This document shows, one piece after another, positions 20,999 through 30,086 of a stretch of 64,000 bases of DNA (positions within the stretch are counted from its first letter, which is position 1; every line of letters begins with the position of its first letter). Location: assembly GCF_009846525.1 (NCBI RefSeq), contig NZ_CP024621.1:2356001-2420000 (forward strand). Reading direction: 5' to 3'. A program made the position numbers and the translations under genes. This DNA comes from Halomonas meridiana. GTDB taxonomy: Bacteria; Pseudomonadota; Gammaproteobacteria; Pseudomonadales; Halomonadaceae. The notes below the pieces were generated by a model, which saw nothing but the letters and a program-made list of their open reading frames with translations, did not search any database and had not been told where the DNA came from.

Positions 20999-21985
20999 AT
21001 GGGCCAGCCACTCTCTACACCCAGCCAACTGCGTGAAAGTGCGCTGCGAACGCTGCAAATTGAGCAAGCGGCCATCGGCGGCCTTCAGGCCAAACTGGAC
21101 GAACAGTTCGATCACGCCTGCCAGCTCATCCTCGCCTGTCAAGGCCGGGTAGTCGTCACCGGCATGGGCAAGTCAGGACACATCGCGGGCAAACTTGCAG
21201 CGACGCTGGCGAGTACCGGCACGCCCGCCTTTTTCGTACACCCAGGTGAAGCCAGCCACGGCGACTTGGGCATGATTACCCGTACCGATGTAGTACTCGC
21301 GCTCTCCAACTCCGGCGAAACCGCCGAAGTGACGGCGCTCCTACCACTTCTTAAAAGGCTTGGCACCCCGCTGGTCAGCATGACCGGGCGTCCAGGCTCT
21401 ACCCTTGCCCGCCACGCCGATGCCCATTTAGACAGCGGCGTGGAACGCGAGGCGTGCCCACTGGACCTCGCGCCTACTAGCTCAACCACGGCGGCACTGG
21501 CTCTTGGCGACGCTCTGGCCGTTGCCCTACTCGAAGCACGCGGCTTTACCGCAGAGGATTTTGCGCTGTCCCATCCGGGTGGCAGTCTGGGTAAGCGCCT
21601 GCTGTTGCGGGTGCGTGACCTAATGCACGATGGCTCAAGGCTTCCCCAGGTCGCTTTGGGAAGCCCGCTGCGCGATGCACTATTGGAGATCACGCGCCAA
21701 GGGCTGGGGTTCACTTGCGTCATCGACAGCGAAGGCCGTTTGGCGGGCGTCTATACCGATGGCGACCTTCGGCGCACATTAGATCAATTTCATGACCTGC
21801 GCGACGTGCGCGTCGACGATGTCATGACGCGCCCAGGCAAACGTATCGGCCCTGACGTACTGGCTGCCGAGGCCGTTCGTATTATGGAAGATAGCCGGAT
21901 AACCGCGCTCGCTGTCGTCGACGAGCAGCAGCGCCCCATCGGCGCGCTACATATGCACGATCTGCTAGCCAGCGGTGTGATTTAA
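20999..21985 (+). CDS. kdsD: D-arabinose-5-phosphate isomerase KdsD
   Basis: KdsD converts ribulose-5-phosphate to arabinose-5-phosphate, the first step in making Kdo for the LPS core. The protein has an SIS domain at about 35-175 (VVTGMGKSGHIAGKLAATLAS; LSNSGETAEV) and two CBS domains at about 200-328 (VRDLMHDG...GVYTDGDLRR; VMTRPGKRIGP). From the ATG used here it is 328 residues, the same as E. coli KdsD; ATGs at 20963 and 20981 are in frame. It opens the Kdo/LPS-export operon and is divergent from mlaF. The 270-base gap between them is AT-rich and shows no other gene. Confidence 0.94.
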   Translation: MGQPLSTPSQLRESALRTLQIEQAAIGGLQAKLDEQFDHACQLILACQGRVVVTGMGKSGHIAGKLAATLASTGTPAFFVHPGEASHGDLGMITRTDVVLALSNSGETAEVTALLPLLKRLGTPLVSMTGRPGSTLARHADAHLDSGVEREACPLDLAPTSSTTAALALGDALAVALLEARGFTAEDFALSHPGGSLGKRLLLRVRDLMHDGSRLPQVALGSPLRDALLEITRQGLGFTCVIDSEGRLAGVYTDGDLRRTLDQFHDLRDVRVDDVMTRPGKRIGPDVLAAEAVRIMEDSRITALAVVDEQQRPIGALHMHDLLASGVI

Positions 21986-22027
21986 CTGCGTGATAACGCT
22001 TTTCGCCATGGATGTTAAGGAGGCTAT

Positions 22028-22570
22028 ATGGCCCTACCCGATGCACTACTCGACCGACTTCGCCGTGTAAAACTCCTCGCGCTAGACGTAGATGGCGTCT
22101 TGACGGATGGCCGCCTCTACTTTCAGGCGGACGGCATCGAAATCAAAGCGTTTCACACCCAAGACGGGCATGGTTTGAAACTGCTCAAGCGGGTCGGCAT
22201 TCACGTGGCACTGATTACCGGACGCGATTCGCCCATGGTCAGCCAGCGCGCGGCGGCGCTCGGCATTAGCCACGTTCACCAAGGCTGCGAAGATAAGCTC
22301 ACGACGCTTCGCGCGCTTTGCCAACGACTGGATATCACCCTCGAGCAGGTGGCCTACTGCGGTGATGACCTGCCTGACCTCGCTCCCATCAAGCGCTGCG
22401 GCGTCGGCATCACGGTCCCCAATGCGCCTGATTACATGCACACCCATGCCGATTGGATCACGGAACGGCTAGGCGGCCACGGCGCGGTACGTGAAATTTG
22501 CGATACGCTGCTCACTTCGCAAGGGCACTGGGATGCCGTGCTCGACACGTATCTTCACAGGCACTCGTGA
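22028..22570 (+). CDS. kdsC: Kdo-8-phosphate phosphatase KdsC
   Basis: KdsC removes phosphate from Kdo-8-phosphate to give free Kdo. The 180-residue protein is a type C0 HAD phosphatase: motif I LALDVDGVLTDG with D20 and D22 as nucleophile and acid/base, motif II ALITGR, and motif IV CGDDLPDL. There is no cap domain, as expected for the family, which works as a tetramer. The ATG has an excellent ribosome site, TTAAGGAGG. Its stop overlaps the lptC start. Confidence 0.95.
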   Translation: MALPDALLDRLRRVKLLALDVDGVLTDGRLYFQADGIEIKAFHTQDGHGLKLLKRVGIHVALITGRDSPMVSQRAAALGISHVHQGCEDKLTTLRALCQRLDITLEQVAYCGDDLPDLAPIKRCGVGITVPNAPDYMHTHADWITERLGGHGAVREICDTLLTSQGHWDAVLDTYLHRHS

Positions 22571-23154
22571 TGGGTCTCAGAGTCAGAAAACGGGTGTGGA
22601 TCACGGCGATGGTCGTGGCCCTGGGCGGACTGCTGGTCTGGCTGGACCCGCGCGGCCCGCAAGAGGGTGAGATCGATCAGGAGGCCCGTGCCCAGGAGCC
22701 TGGGCATGTGTTGGAGAACGCCGAAATTACCCTGTTTGGCGAGACAGGCGCTATCCAGCAGTCGCTGGTCACGCCTCGACTGGTCCATACGCCTCAAACG
22801 GCCATGACCGATGTCATGTCGCCGCGCGCGACGCTGTTCGACAGCGAACAGCGGGAGTGGCTGGCCACGGCAGACACCGGCACCTTGAATACCGATTCCC
22901 AGGCCCTGACGCTAAGAGGGTCTGCCCGGCTACTGGCTCCCGAAGAGGGCTGGCAGCTCGACACGCAGCAATTAAACTACGATGGCGTGACGCGCCATGC
23001 CTGGAGCGATACGCCCGTGCTGTTGCAGCAGCCGCCGCAGCGCATGGAAGCCTCCCGCATGGACGTTTGGCTCGATGACAGCCAAGTCCGCCTGACCAAT
23101 AACGTGCGCGGCGTCCACCCGCCTGCCACTCGTAACCCTGAGGAGTCGCGATGA
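22570..23154 (+). CDS. lptC: LPS export protein LptC
   Basis: LptC is a bitopic inner-membrane protein that receives LPS from LptB2FG and passes it to LptA. The 194-residue product has an N-terminal membrane helix (VWITAMVVALGGLLVWL) and a periplasmic beta-jellyroll (about 35-190) with the alternating pattern typical of the OstA-like fold. The start codon overlaps the kdsC stop (TGATG). Sequence is poorly conserved in this family, so the call rests partly on position between kdsC and lptA. Confidence 0.9.
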   Translation: MGLRVRKRVWITAMVVALGGLLVWLDPRGPQEGEIDQEARAQEPGHVLENAEITLFGETGAIQQSLVTPRLVHTPQTAMTDVMSPRATLFDSEQREWLATADTGTLNTDSQALTLRGSARLLAPEEGWQLDTQQLNYDGVTRHAWSDTPVLLQQPPQRMEASRMDVWLDDSQVRLTNNVRGVHPPATRNPEESR

Positions 23155-23645
23155 ACGCCTCTCTCCGCACTGCACTCTTTGCGTTAACCCTACCCCTCGC
23201 CACGGCGGCCATGGCACAAAGCCAAGCCCCCATCGAGGTCGAAGCCGACCGCCTGGACCTCGACCAGCGCGCTGGCACCGCTGTTTACTCAGGCAACGTG
23301 GACATTCGCCAGGGCGAGATGCAACTGCGCGGCGAACGCGTCGAAATTCAGCGCAACGACGCAGGCGAGCTGTCACGTGCTATTGCCACGGGTGAGCGCG
23401 CCTACCTGCGCAATCAGCTCGAAGATCAAGAAACCCCCATGGAGGGCTGGGCGCGTCGTATCGTTTACCATGTCGCCGAACGCCGTGTCGAGCTGATCGA
23501 CCAAGCCGAACTGACCCAGCAAGGCGACCGTTTCCAAGGGGGGCGTTTGGAGTACTTCATCGACCAGGAAGTGGTGCAAGCACGCTCCGACGTGAGCGGT
23601 AGCGACAACCAGCGCATTCGCATGACTCTTCAGCCCGAACAATAG
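23151..23645 (+). CDS. lptA: Periplasmic LPS-bridge protein LptA
   Basis: LptA forms the periplasmic bridge along which LPS slides to the outer membrane. The 164-residue precursor has a signal peptide cut near residue 22 (ATAAMA), followed by the OstA domain: [25 protein letters not shown] and [15 protein letters not shown] are characteristic. The start overlaps the lptC stop by four bases. It is slightly shorter than E. coli LptA (185), within family range. Confidence 0.95.
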   Translation: MNASLRTALFALTLPLATAAMAQSQAPIEVEADRLDLDQRAGTAVYSGNVDIRQGEMQLRGERVEIQRNDAGELSRAIATGERAYLRNQLEDQETPMEGWARRIVYHVAERRVELIDQAELTQQGDRFQGGRLEYFIDQEVVQARSDVSGSDNQRIRMTLQPEQ

Positions 23646-23656
23646 GGAGCGGCCAC

Positions 23657-24415
23657 GTGGCAGCATCAACCTCTGCAGATTCCGCACCTGTCAAAACGCT
23701 CTACGCCCATCACCTAGCGAAGAGCTACAAACGCCGTCGGGTCGTGAAAGATATCAACCTGGAAATCGCTCAGGGTAGCGTCGTCGGCCTGCTGGGGCCC
23801 AACGGGGCGGGTAAAACCACGTCGTTTTACATGATCGTTGGACTGGTCAAATCCGATGCCGGTAGCGTCGGTATCGACGACGTCGACCTGACTCATGCGC
23901 CCATGCATGAGCGCGCCATGGCCGGGATTGGCTACCTTCCCCAGGAAGCCTCCATTTTCCGCAAGCTCTCGGTGGCCGATAACATCATGGCGATTCTCGA
24001 GACGCGCAAAGCGCTGGACCGCAGCGCTCGGGAAGCACGCCTCGAGTCACTGCTCGAAGATTTCCATATTACCCACATTCGCGACAACCTGGGCATGAGC
24101 CTCTCAGGGGGCGAGCGCCGCCGAGTGGAGATCGCTCGCTCACTCGCTACCGAGCCCGCATTCATTCTGCTCGACGAGCCGTTTGCCGGGGTCGACCCTA
24201 TTTCAGTGGGTGAAATCAAAACCATCATCCGCGCACTGAAAAAACGCCACATCGGCGTCTTGATCACTGACCATAACGTGCGCGAAACCCTGGATATTTG
24301 TGACATTGCCTACATCGTTGGCGACGGCCATATCATCGCCAGTGGAAACGCCCAGGAGATTCTCAATAACCAGAAGGTTCGTGATGTCTATCTAGGCGCA
24401 GACTTCCGCCTCTAA
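23657..24415 (+). CDS. lptB: LPS export ABC transporter ATPase LptB
   Basis: LptB is the ATPase dimer that drives LPS extraction from the inner membrane. The 252-residue sequence carries Walker [10 protein letters not shown] (residues 47-55), signature [16 protein letters not shown], Walker [14 protein letters not shown] and switch [10 protein letters not shown]. It starts with GTG, with AGGGAGCGG upstream. The sequence is highly conserved and the assignment is firm. It ends the kdsD-kdsC-lptCAB run; rpoN follows after 111 bases. Confidence 0.97.
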   Translation: MAASTSADSAPVKTLYAHHLAKSYKRRRVVKDINLEIAQGSVVGLLGPNGAGKTTSFYMIVGLVKSDAGSVGIDDVDLTHAPMHERAMAGIGYLPQEASIFRKLSVADNIMAILETRKALDRSAREARLESLLEDFHITHIRDNLGMSLSGGERRRVEIARSLATEPAFILLDEPFAGVDPISVGEIKTIIRALKKRHIGVLITDHNVRETLDICDIAYIVGDGHIIASGNAQEILNNQKVRDVYLGADFRL

Positions 24416-24444
24416 ACACTGGACTGACCAAACTTTTCTTTTAG

Positions 24445-24460
24445 TGGCATGCTTATTGCA
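24445..24460 (+). promoter_or_regulatory. Candidate sigma-54 (-24/-12) promoter of rpoN
   Basis: TGGCATGCTTATTGCA matches the sigma-54 consensus TGGCACG-N4-TTGCW with one mismatch, and the invariant GG and GC are separated by exactly 10 bases. The predicted transcription start is near 24471, about 55 bases before the rpoN start codon. It lies in the lptB-rpoN gap, where an rpoN promoter would be expected. Confidence 0.5.
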
Positions 24461-24526
24461 CTTGCACAGAGCCATAACTCGCTCTAGGGTGGAGCTTTCT
24501 GATTAACGAGTGGTTCTCAGATGGTC

Positions 24527-25936
24527 ATGAAAGCTTCTCTCCAATTGCGTATCGGCACACAGCTGACCATGACACCTCAGCTGCAGCAGGCCATTGCCCT
24601 GCTACAGCTCTCCACGCTGGACCTCCGTCAAGAAATTCAGCAAGCGCTGGACGCTAACCCCATGCTCGAACAAGAGGATGAGTTTGGCGAACAGGCTGTT
24701 AGCGAGCCTCAAGAGGCCGAGTGGTCGGACAGCATTCCCAACGAACTCTCCGTAGACAGCGACTGGTCGGACACCTACCAAGACATGGGTAGCTTGGGCG
24801 GTAGCAGCGAAGGACCCGACTTCGAGCGCCAAGCCGCAGGCCAAAGCCTTCATGGCCATCTGTTATGGCAATTGGCCATGACCGACTTCTCTCCCCGCGA
24901 CTATGCCATTGCCGAAAGCCTGATCGATGCACTGGATGCCAACGGCTATCTCACTCAACCGCTCAACGACATCCGCGAAGGCCTCAAGGCGCAAGGCCAC
25001 GACAGCCTGAGCCAGCGTGAAGTAGAAAACACCCTGTTGCGCTTACAACAGTTCGAGCCCACCGGCGTGTTTGCCCGTGACCTGCGCGAGTGCCTAATGC
25101 TTCAGCTGGCCGCGCTGCCTGAAGACACCCCGCTACTGATGCCCGCAAAACGCTTGGTGCGTCAGTTTCTCGAAGCCTTGGGCAAAGACGATTTACGGCT
25201 ACTCAAGCGCCGCCTGAGCCTGGATGACGAGCAGTTGGACGACGTCATCCGTTTAATTCGCAGCCTTGACCCACGCCCAGGCAGCGCCTACGGCGTGACC
25301 GACGACAGCTATATCACGCCCGATTTGGTCGTGCGCCATGACAACGAGGGCTGGCACTTAGAGCTCAACCCGGAGGCGCTGCCGCGCCTGCGTATCCAGC
25401 CCGATTACGCCAGTTTGATCAAACGTGCCGACAAGAGCCAAGACAACCAGTTCTTGAAAGAGCACCTCCAAGAAGCTCGCTGGCTGATCAAAAGCCTTTC
25501 CAGCCGTAATGACACGCTTCTGCGAGTAGGTCGTGAAATCATCGCCCGCCAGATCGGCTTTCTAGAGCACGGCGAAGAGGCCATGAAACCGCTGATCCTG
25601 GCCGACATCGCCGAGGCCGTGGAGATGCACGAGTCCACGATCTCCCGCGTGACGACGCAGAAATTCATACATACGCCACGAGGCGTGTTCGAGTTGAAGT
25701 ACTTCTTCTCGAGCCAAGTCAGCGGCCACGATGGCGGCGATAGCCACTCCAGCACCGCCATCCGTGCACGGATCAAAAAACTGATACAAGAGGAGCCGTC
25801 GGGTAAACCGCTCTCCGATAGTCGCCTGGTGACCCTCCTTGAGGAGGGAGGCATCAGCGTTGCCCGGCGTACGGTGGCGAAATATCGCGAGTCGATGGGT
25901 ATTCCCTCGTCCAGTGAGCGCCGCCGTTTACGCTAG
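24527..25936 (+). CDS. rpoN: RNA polymerase sigma-54 factor RpoN
   Basis: RpoN directs polymerase to -24/-12 promoters that need an AAA+ activator. The 469-residue protein has the Gln-rich activator region (LQLRIGTQLTMTPQLQQAI at the N-terminus), an acidic region II (about 50-110), the core-binding domain and the HTH. The C-terminal RpoN box reads ARRTVAKYRE. I chose the second of two ATGs six bases apart because the protein then begins like E. coli RpoN. It is followed by hpf, ptsN, rapZ and npr, the standard rpoN cluster. Confidence 0.97.
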   Translation: MKASLQLRIGTQLTMTPQLQQAIALLQLSTLDLRQEIQQALDANPMLEQEDEFGEQAVSEPQEAEWSDSIPNELSVDSDWSDTYQDMGSLGGSSEGPDFERQAAGQSLHGHLLWQLAMTDFSPRDYAIAESLIDALDANGYLTQPLNDIREGLKAQGHDSLSQREVENTLLRLQQFEPTGVFARDLRECLMLQLAALPEDTPLLMPAKRLVRQFLEALGKDDLRLLKRRLSLDDEQLDDVIRLIRSLDPRPGSAYGVTDDSYITPDLVVRHDNEGWHLELNPEALPRLRIQPDYASLIKRADKSQDNQFLKEHLQEARWLIKSLSSRNDTLLRVGREIIARQIGFLEHGEEAMKPLILADIAEAVEMHESTISRVTTQKFIHTPRGVFELKYFFSSQVSGHDGGDSHSSTAIRARIKKLIQEEPSGKPLSDSRLVTLLEEGGISVARRTVAKYRESMGIPSSSERRRLR

Positions 25937-25972
25937 TTAAACGGTAGAGCGTGACAAACTCGACGCAGGGGC

Positions 25973-26000
25973 TTTGCAATAGCGCAAAAAGGGTTACAAT
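25973..26000 (+). promoter_or_regulatory. Candidate sigma-70 promoter of hpf
   Basis: TTTGCA (25973-25978) and TACAAT (25995-26000) are separated by 16 bases, 34 bases before the hpf start codon. The -10 is strong and the -35 modest. It would allow hpf-ptsN-rapZ-npr to be expressed apart from rpoN. Confidence 0.45.
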
Positions 26001-26033
26001 CGAAGTACAGCCCGATGGATAAGGAGCACGTCA

Positions 26034-26342
26034 ATGCAAGTAAACATCACTGGTCATCACGTTGAACTGACTGACGCCTTGCGTGACTACGTTAACGAAA
26101 AGCTGGAACGCGTCGAACGCCACTACGACAACATCACCACGGTGCAAGTGACCTTATCTGTCGAGAAGGAACGCCAGCAGGCAGCCTGTACGCTGCATGC
26201 CGCCGGTGCCGACCTTCATGCCGAAGCCCTCGATAACGACATGTATGCCGCTATCGATGCGCTCGCAGACAAAATCGATCGTCAACTCGTTAAACACAAG
26301 GAAAAAGCACAAGCTCGCGCCCAGGGCGCAGGCGTGCGTTAA
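26034..26342 (+). CDS. hpf: Ribosome hibernation-promoting factor, short form
   Basis: HPF binds the decoding region of the 30S subunit and helps form inactive 100S ribosomes in stationary phase. The 102-residue protein is the short form: QVNITGHHVELTDALRDYV at the N-terminus, LERVERHYDNITTVQVTLSVEKERQ, then DMYAAIDALADKIDRQLVKHKEK near the end. There is no C-terminal dimerisation domain of the long HPF. GGATAAGGAGCACG precedes the ATG. It sits between rpoN and ptsN, as in E. coli. Confidence 0.96.
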   Translation: MQVNITGHHVELTDALRDYVNEKLERVERHYDNITTVQVTLSVEKERQQAACTLHAAGADLHAEALDNDMYAAIDALADKIDRQLVKHKEKAQARAQGAGVR

Positions 26343-26346
26343 CTCA

Positions 26347-26813
26347 ATGACGTTGGAAACCATCCTCCCCCGGAGCGCGTACTCTACGACGTGCCCGGGG
26401 GCAGCAAAAAACGGGTGCTGGAGTTTTTCAGCACCTTCATCGCCCAAAACACACCCAGCCTCGATAGCCAAGAAGTGTTTAGCCGCCTGATTGGACGCGA
26501 GCGTCTCGGCAGCACGGGAATTGGCAACGGCGTTGCCATCCCCCACGCACGTAGCCCGCACTGTAGCTCGCCCATCGCTGGCTTTTTGAAACTTGCCGAG
26601 CCGGTCGATTTCGATGCCATCGATGGCGACCCAGTCGATCTAGTGTTCGTGTTGCTCGTACCCGAAGAGGCGGACGACACGCATCTCGCTCTGCTTGGGC
26701 AAGTCGCGACGATCATGAACGATGCGAATACCCGTCAACAGTTACGCAAAGCCAGCAGTCAAAAAGAGTTATTGACCCTGATGACGGCCAAGATACGCGA
26801 ACAGGCCGCGTAA
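26347..26813 (+). CDS. ptsN: Nitrogen PTS EIIA protein PtsN, with an apparent 5' frameshift
   Basis: PtsN receives phosphate from NPr in the nitrogen-related PTS and regulates potassium transport and other functions. The conserved body, from VPGGSKKRVLEFF on, contains the phospho-accepting His in GNGVAIPHARS. The natural start is the ATG at 26347, giving MTLETILP, but this frame leaves the PtsN frame at a run of five Cs at 26367-26371; one extra C restores PPERVLYDVPGGSKK and a 155-residue protein. In the PtsN frame there is no start codon between the hpf stop and a GTG at 26391, which would give only 140 residues. I suspect sequence error more than a broken gene. Confidence 0.88.
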
Positions 26814-26870
26814 GATACTCACACGTCCATCACTGTTTATTTCCTACGCTCATACGCCAAGAGAGACGCT

Positions 26871-27791
26871 ATGCAACTGGTGATCATTAGCGGCCGTTCG
26901 GGGTCCGGTAAATCTATCGCCTTACAAGCGCTGGAGGATCTTGGCTATTATGCGATCGATAACTTACCTGCCATGCTGCTGGGCTCGCTGATCGATGAGC
27001 TACGCGCTCAAGGCGAACGCACCCGTATTGCCGTTAGCATCGATGCGCGCAACCTCCCCATCGCGCTGGAGCGTCTGCCAGCGCTGTTGGAAGAGCTACG
27101 CCAGCGAGACATTCGTTTTCAGGTGATCTATCTAACCACGGACGCACGCATTCTGCTGGAGCGCTACTCCGCCACTCGTCGTCGCCACCCCCTCACTCGC
27201 GACAGCGAAATGACGCTGGAAGAGGCGATCAACAAAGAGGAGGAGACGCTACATGAAATACGCGATCTCGCCGATTTATTGATCGATACGTCTCGGCTCT
27301 CCGTCCACGATTTGCGCCGCCGCATTACCGATCAAGTGGCCCACCAGCGCCAGCATCAGCTCACGCTCACCTTTGAGTCCTTCGGCTATAAACGCGGCGT
27401 TCCGCTGGATGCGGATTTGGTCTTCGACGTACGCTGTCTGCCCAACCCATACTGGGACCCTACCCTTCGGCAATATACTGGCCGCGATGCCAATATCGTC
27501 GCTTTCTTGAGCGGTTACCCGGTAGTGGAAGCCATGGCCAGCGATATTCAGGCTTGGCTGGAGAAGTGGTTACCGGCCTACCAAAACAGCCAACGTAGCT
27601 ACATGACCGTAGCTATCGGCTGCACGGGCGGCCAGCACCGCTCCGTCTACATGGTGGAGCAGCTCGCCCAGCGGCTCGTTAAGCAGACCGGAGAAGTGCA
27701 GTTGAGACATCGCGAACTGGGGCTGCAGTACACGCTGAGCGAAGAGCCCGTGGCGCCAAGCCCCACCACCGCGACCACCCGTACGCCCTAA
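26871..27791 (+). CDS. rapZ: RNase adaptor / nucleotide-binding protein RapZ
   Basis: In E. coli RapZ binds the small RNA GlmZ and guides RNase E to cut it, tuning glucosamine-6-phosphate synthase. The 306-residue protein has an N-terminal P-loop (IISGRSGSGKS, residues 5-15), ALEDLGYYAIDNLPAML, a Walker B-like region VDLL, and the C-terminal IGCTGGQHRSVYMVE, which is part of the RNA-binding domain. I see no GlmY/GlmZ gene in this window. It lies between ptsN and npr, the conserved place. Confidence 0.96.
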   Translation: MQLVIISGRSGSGKSIALQALEDLGYYAIDNLPAMLLGSLIDELRAQGERTRIAVSIDARNLPIALERLPALLEELRQRDIRFQVIYLTTDARILLERYSATRRRHPLTRDSEMTLEEAINKEEETLHEIRDLADLLIDTSRLSVHDLRRRITDQVAHQRQHQLTLTFESFGYKRGVPLDADLVFDVRCLPNPYWDPTLRQYTGRDANIVAFLSGYPVVEAMASDIQAWLEKWLPAYQNSQRSYMTVAIGCTGGQHRSVYMVEQLAQRLVKQTGEVQLRHRELGLQYTLSEEPVAPSPTTATTRTP

Positions 27792-27832
27792 GCCTTTTTA
27801 TTCAAAGACCCACTCGGCAAAAAGGAACCAGA

Positions 27833-28102
27833 GTGCCCGAAAGAACGTTAACCCTTACCAACCAGCGCGGCCTCCATGCCCGCGCGGCCACCAAATTGGT
27901 TCAGTGTGGCCAGCAGTTTTCTGCCAGCATCCACGTATACAAGCAGCAGCAAAAAGCCGATGCCGCTAATATCATGTCGCTGCTGATGCTCGCGGCGCCC
28001 TGCGGCACCGAGCTCACTGTAGCTGCGGAAGGGGAAGACGCCGAACAAGCGCTCGATGCCATCGAAGCGCTGTTCGACGCGCGGTTTGACGAAGACCAGT
28101 AA
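27833..28102 (+). CDS. ptsO: Phosphocarrier protein NPr (HPr-like)
   Basis: NPr carries phosphate from EI-Ntr to PtsN. The 89-residue protein is HPr-like, with the active-site His15 in RGLHARAATKLV and the second conserved region ADAANIMSLLMLAA. The start is GTG, preceded by AAAGGAACC. It is the last gene of the rpoN-hpf-ptsN-rapZ-npr group and is convergent with pmbA, with only 18 bases between stop codons. Confidence 0.95.
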   Translation: MPERTLTLTNQRGLHARAATKLVQCGQQFSASIHVYKQQQKADAANIMSLLMLAAPCGTELTVAAEGEDAEQALDAIEALFDARFDEDQ

Positions 28103-28120
28103 CCGACTCCGCGTCAACGA

Positions 28121-29461
28121 TTAGCTGCCAGCGACGGTCATCGCATCCACAAGCCAACTGCCCGTGTGAATGCTGCCACGGGTATCCGTGTCATCGCCCA
28201 CAGCGCTTAGTCCTGCAAACATCTTGTTCAGGTTACCGGCGATCGTGAACTCCTCGATTGGGTACTGAACCTCACCGTTTTCGATCCAAAAACCCGCCGC
28301 GCCTCGCGAGTAATCACCGGTCACCCCATTCACCCCCTGGCCCATGAGTTCGGTGACCCAGATACCGCGCCCCATCTGTTTCAAGAGCTCGGCACGCGGT
28401 GTCAAAGGAGCCAGCAAGCGTAGGTTACGTGCGCCGCCTGCATTGCCTGTCGAGTGCATGCCTAAACGCCGTGCGCTGTAGGCAGAGAGCATGTAGCTGG
28501 CGACCTGCCCCTGATCGATGAAACGATTATTGCGGGTTTGCACCCCCTCGGCATCGAATGGCGAACTCGCCGTCGCCCCCACTTCCATGGGTCGCTCTTC
28601 CAATCCAAACCACTCGGGAAAAAGCGGTGTCCCCAGGCGGTCGCATAGAAAGGAGGCTTCGCGGTAAAGCGCTCCGCCTGCCAAAGCACCCATAAGATGA
28701 CCGATCAGGCCGCTGGCCAGCGTCGGGTCGAACAGCACCGGAAAGGTACCGGTCGGCGGTCGACGCGCGCCCAGTCGCCGTAGCGTACGCGCTGCGGCCT
28801 CTTGCCCCACGTCTTCGGGCTGGCGTAAATGGAGCGGATTCCGTGCCGCCGTATAGTCATAATCACGCTGCATGCCTTGGTCATCCTGAGCGATCAGCAT
28901 GCAGGAGAGCGAGTGATTGCTGCCTTTCTGAGTCCCCAGAAAGCCGTGGCTATTGGCATAAACGCGCACGCCCTCGCCACTTGAAAGCGATGCCCCTTCC
29001 GACTGATGGATCCCCTCGACGCGGCGACCTGCCTGCTCACAGCGCAGCGCCAAATCGATGGCCTCCTCCGTCGAGAGCGCCCAAGGGTGATGCACTTTTA
29101 GATCGGGGAGATCGGTGGCCATTAACGCTGCCTCTGCCAGACCGGCGGCGGGGTCTTCGCCCGTATAGCGGGCAATCGCCAGCGCCTTTTCTACCGTGGC
29201 ACGAATCGAGGCGCTGCTGGCATCGGTAGAAGACGCACTTCCCTTCCGTTTGCCCACGTAAAGCGTCACCGCAATGCCTTGATCCCGAGATAGTTCAACG
29301 GTTTCCACCTCGCCCAAACGAACGCTGACACCCATGCCCTGGTCAACGCTGGCGCCCACTTCAGCGGCATCTGCTCCTAGCTGCTTTGCGAGGGCAAGCG
29401 CTTCCTCAGCGCGCTGTGTCAGCAGTGCCTGCTGCGCCGATGCATCAAATGCCTGTGCCAT
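28121..29461 (-). CDS. pmbA: Metalloprotease subunit TldE/PmbA
   Basis: PmbA (TldE) pairs with TldD to form a heterodimeric protease that trims unfolded peptides, including microcin B17 and the CcdA antitoxin in E. coli. The 446-residue protein has the family pattern: LGADAAEVGASVDQGMGVSVRLGEVETVE near the N-terminus and GVTGDYSRGAAGFWIENGE near the C-terminus. TldE lacks the HExxxH zinc motif, as here. AAAGGAGGCC precedes the chosen ATG. Its partner tldD lies 0.6 kb away in the same direction. Confidence 0.95.
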   Translation of the reverse strand: MAQAFDASAQQALLTQRAEEALALAKQLGADAAEVGASVDQGMGVSVRLGEVETVELSRDQGIAVTLYVGKRKGSASSTDASSASIRATVEKALAIARYTGEDPAAGLAEAALMATDLPDLKVHHPWALSTEEAIDLALRCEQAGRRVEGIHQSEGASLSSGEGVRVYANSHGFLGTQKGSNHSLSCMLIAQDDQGMQRDYDYTAARNPLHLRQPEDVGQEAAARTLRRLGARRPPTGTFPVLFDPTLASGLIGHLMGALAGGALYREASFLCDRLGTPLFPEWFGLEERPMEVGATASSPFDAEGVQTRNNRFIDQGQVASYMLSAYSARRLGMHSTGNAGGARNLRLLAPLTPRAELLKQMGRGIWVTELMGQGVNGVTGDYSRGAAGFWIENGEVQYPIEEFTIAGNLNKMFAGLSAVGDDTDTRGSIHTGSWLVDAMTVAGS

Positions 29462-29556
29462 TTGGCCTCCTTTTCGCCTGAATCGCGTTGGCGAATCAAT
29501 GTTGTGGTCGCAGCCTGATATAATGCTGCAAACGAATCTAATCAGTGAGTTCTTAT

Positions 29557-30078
29557 ATGCCCAAGCAACGCCCCGAGCCAATCGACATCGACGAACAGGA
29601 AGAGCGTCCCAGTAAATCGCAGCTAAAGCGTGAGATGCATGCTTTGCAGGCGCTAGGCGAAACGCTGATTGCCATGAACCCTGCCGAACGCGCCCGCTTC
29701 CCCCTGTCGGACGACATGCTGCGTGCCATCGATGAAACCGCCCGCATCCGCTCGCATGAGGGCCGCCGCCGTCATATGCAGTACGTTGGCAAGCTCATCC
29801 GCAAAGAGGATCTAACGGCCATCCAGGGCGTGTTCGATGCCATCGAGCAGGAAAAAGAGCAGCGCGACCATGCGTTTCATCGCCTCGAGAAGTGGCGGGA
29901 TCGAATGGTCGACGAGGGCGATGACGCCGTCGATCTGTTCATGGCCGATTACCCCAATGCGGACCGACAAGCGCTGCGCCAACTCGTGCGCAACGCCCGC
30001 AAAGAGCGCGAGCAGGGCAAGCCACCCACCAGCTCGCGCAAGCTGTTCAAGCACCTGCGCGAGACACTAGCGCTTTAA
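29557..30078 (+). CDS. darP: Ribosome-associated protein DarP (YjgA, DUF615)
   Basis: DarP is a late 50S assembly factor. The 173-residue protein shows DUF615 features: KSQLKREMHALQALGETL near residues 20-40, RRRHMQYVGKLIRKED near 70-85, and a highly charged all-helical sequence. I chose the ATG giving MPKQRPEP; a GTG four codons earlier is in frame. It lies between the two protease genes pmbA and tldD, as in Pseudomonas and E. coli relatives, and is convergent with tldD. Confidence 0.92.
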   Translation: MPKQRPEPIDIDEQEERPSKSQLKREMHALQALGETLIAMNPAERARFPLSDDMLRAIDETARIRSHEGRRRHMQYVGKLIRKEDLTAIQGVFDAIEQEKEQRDHAFHRLEKWRDRMVDEGDDAVDLFMADYPNADRQALRQLVRNARKEREQGKPPTSSRKLFKHLRETLAL

Positions 30079-30086
30079 CAGGCCGC

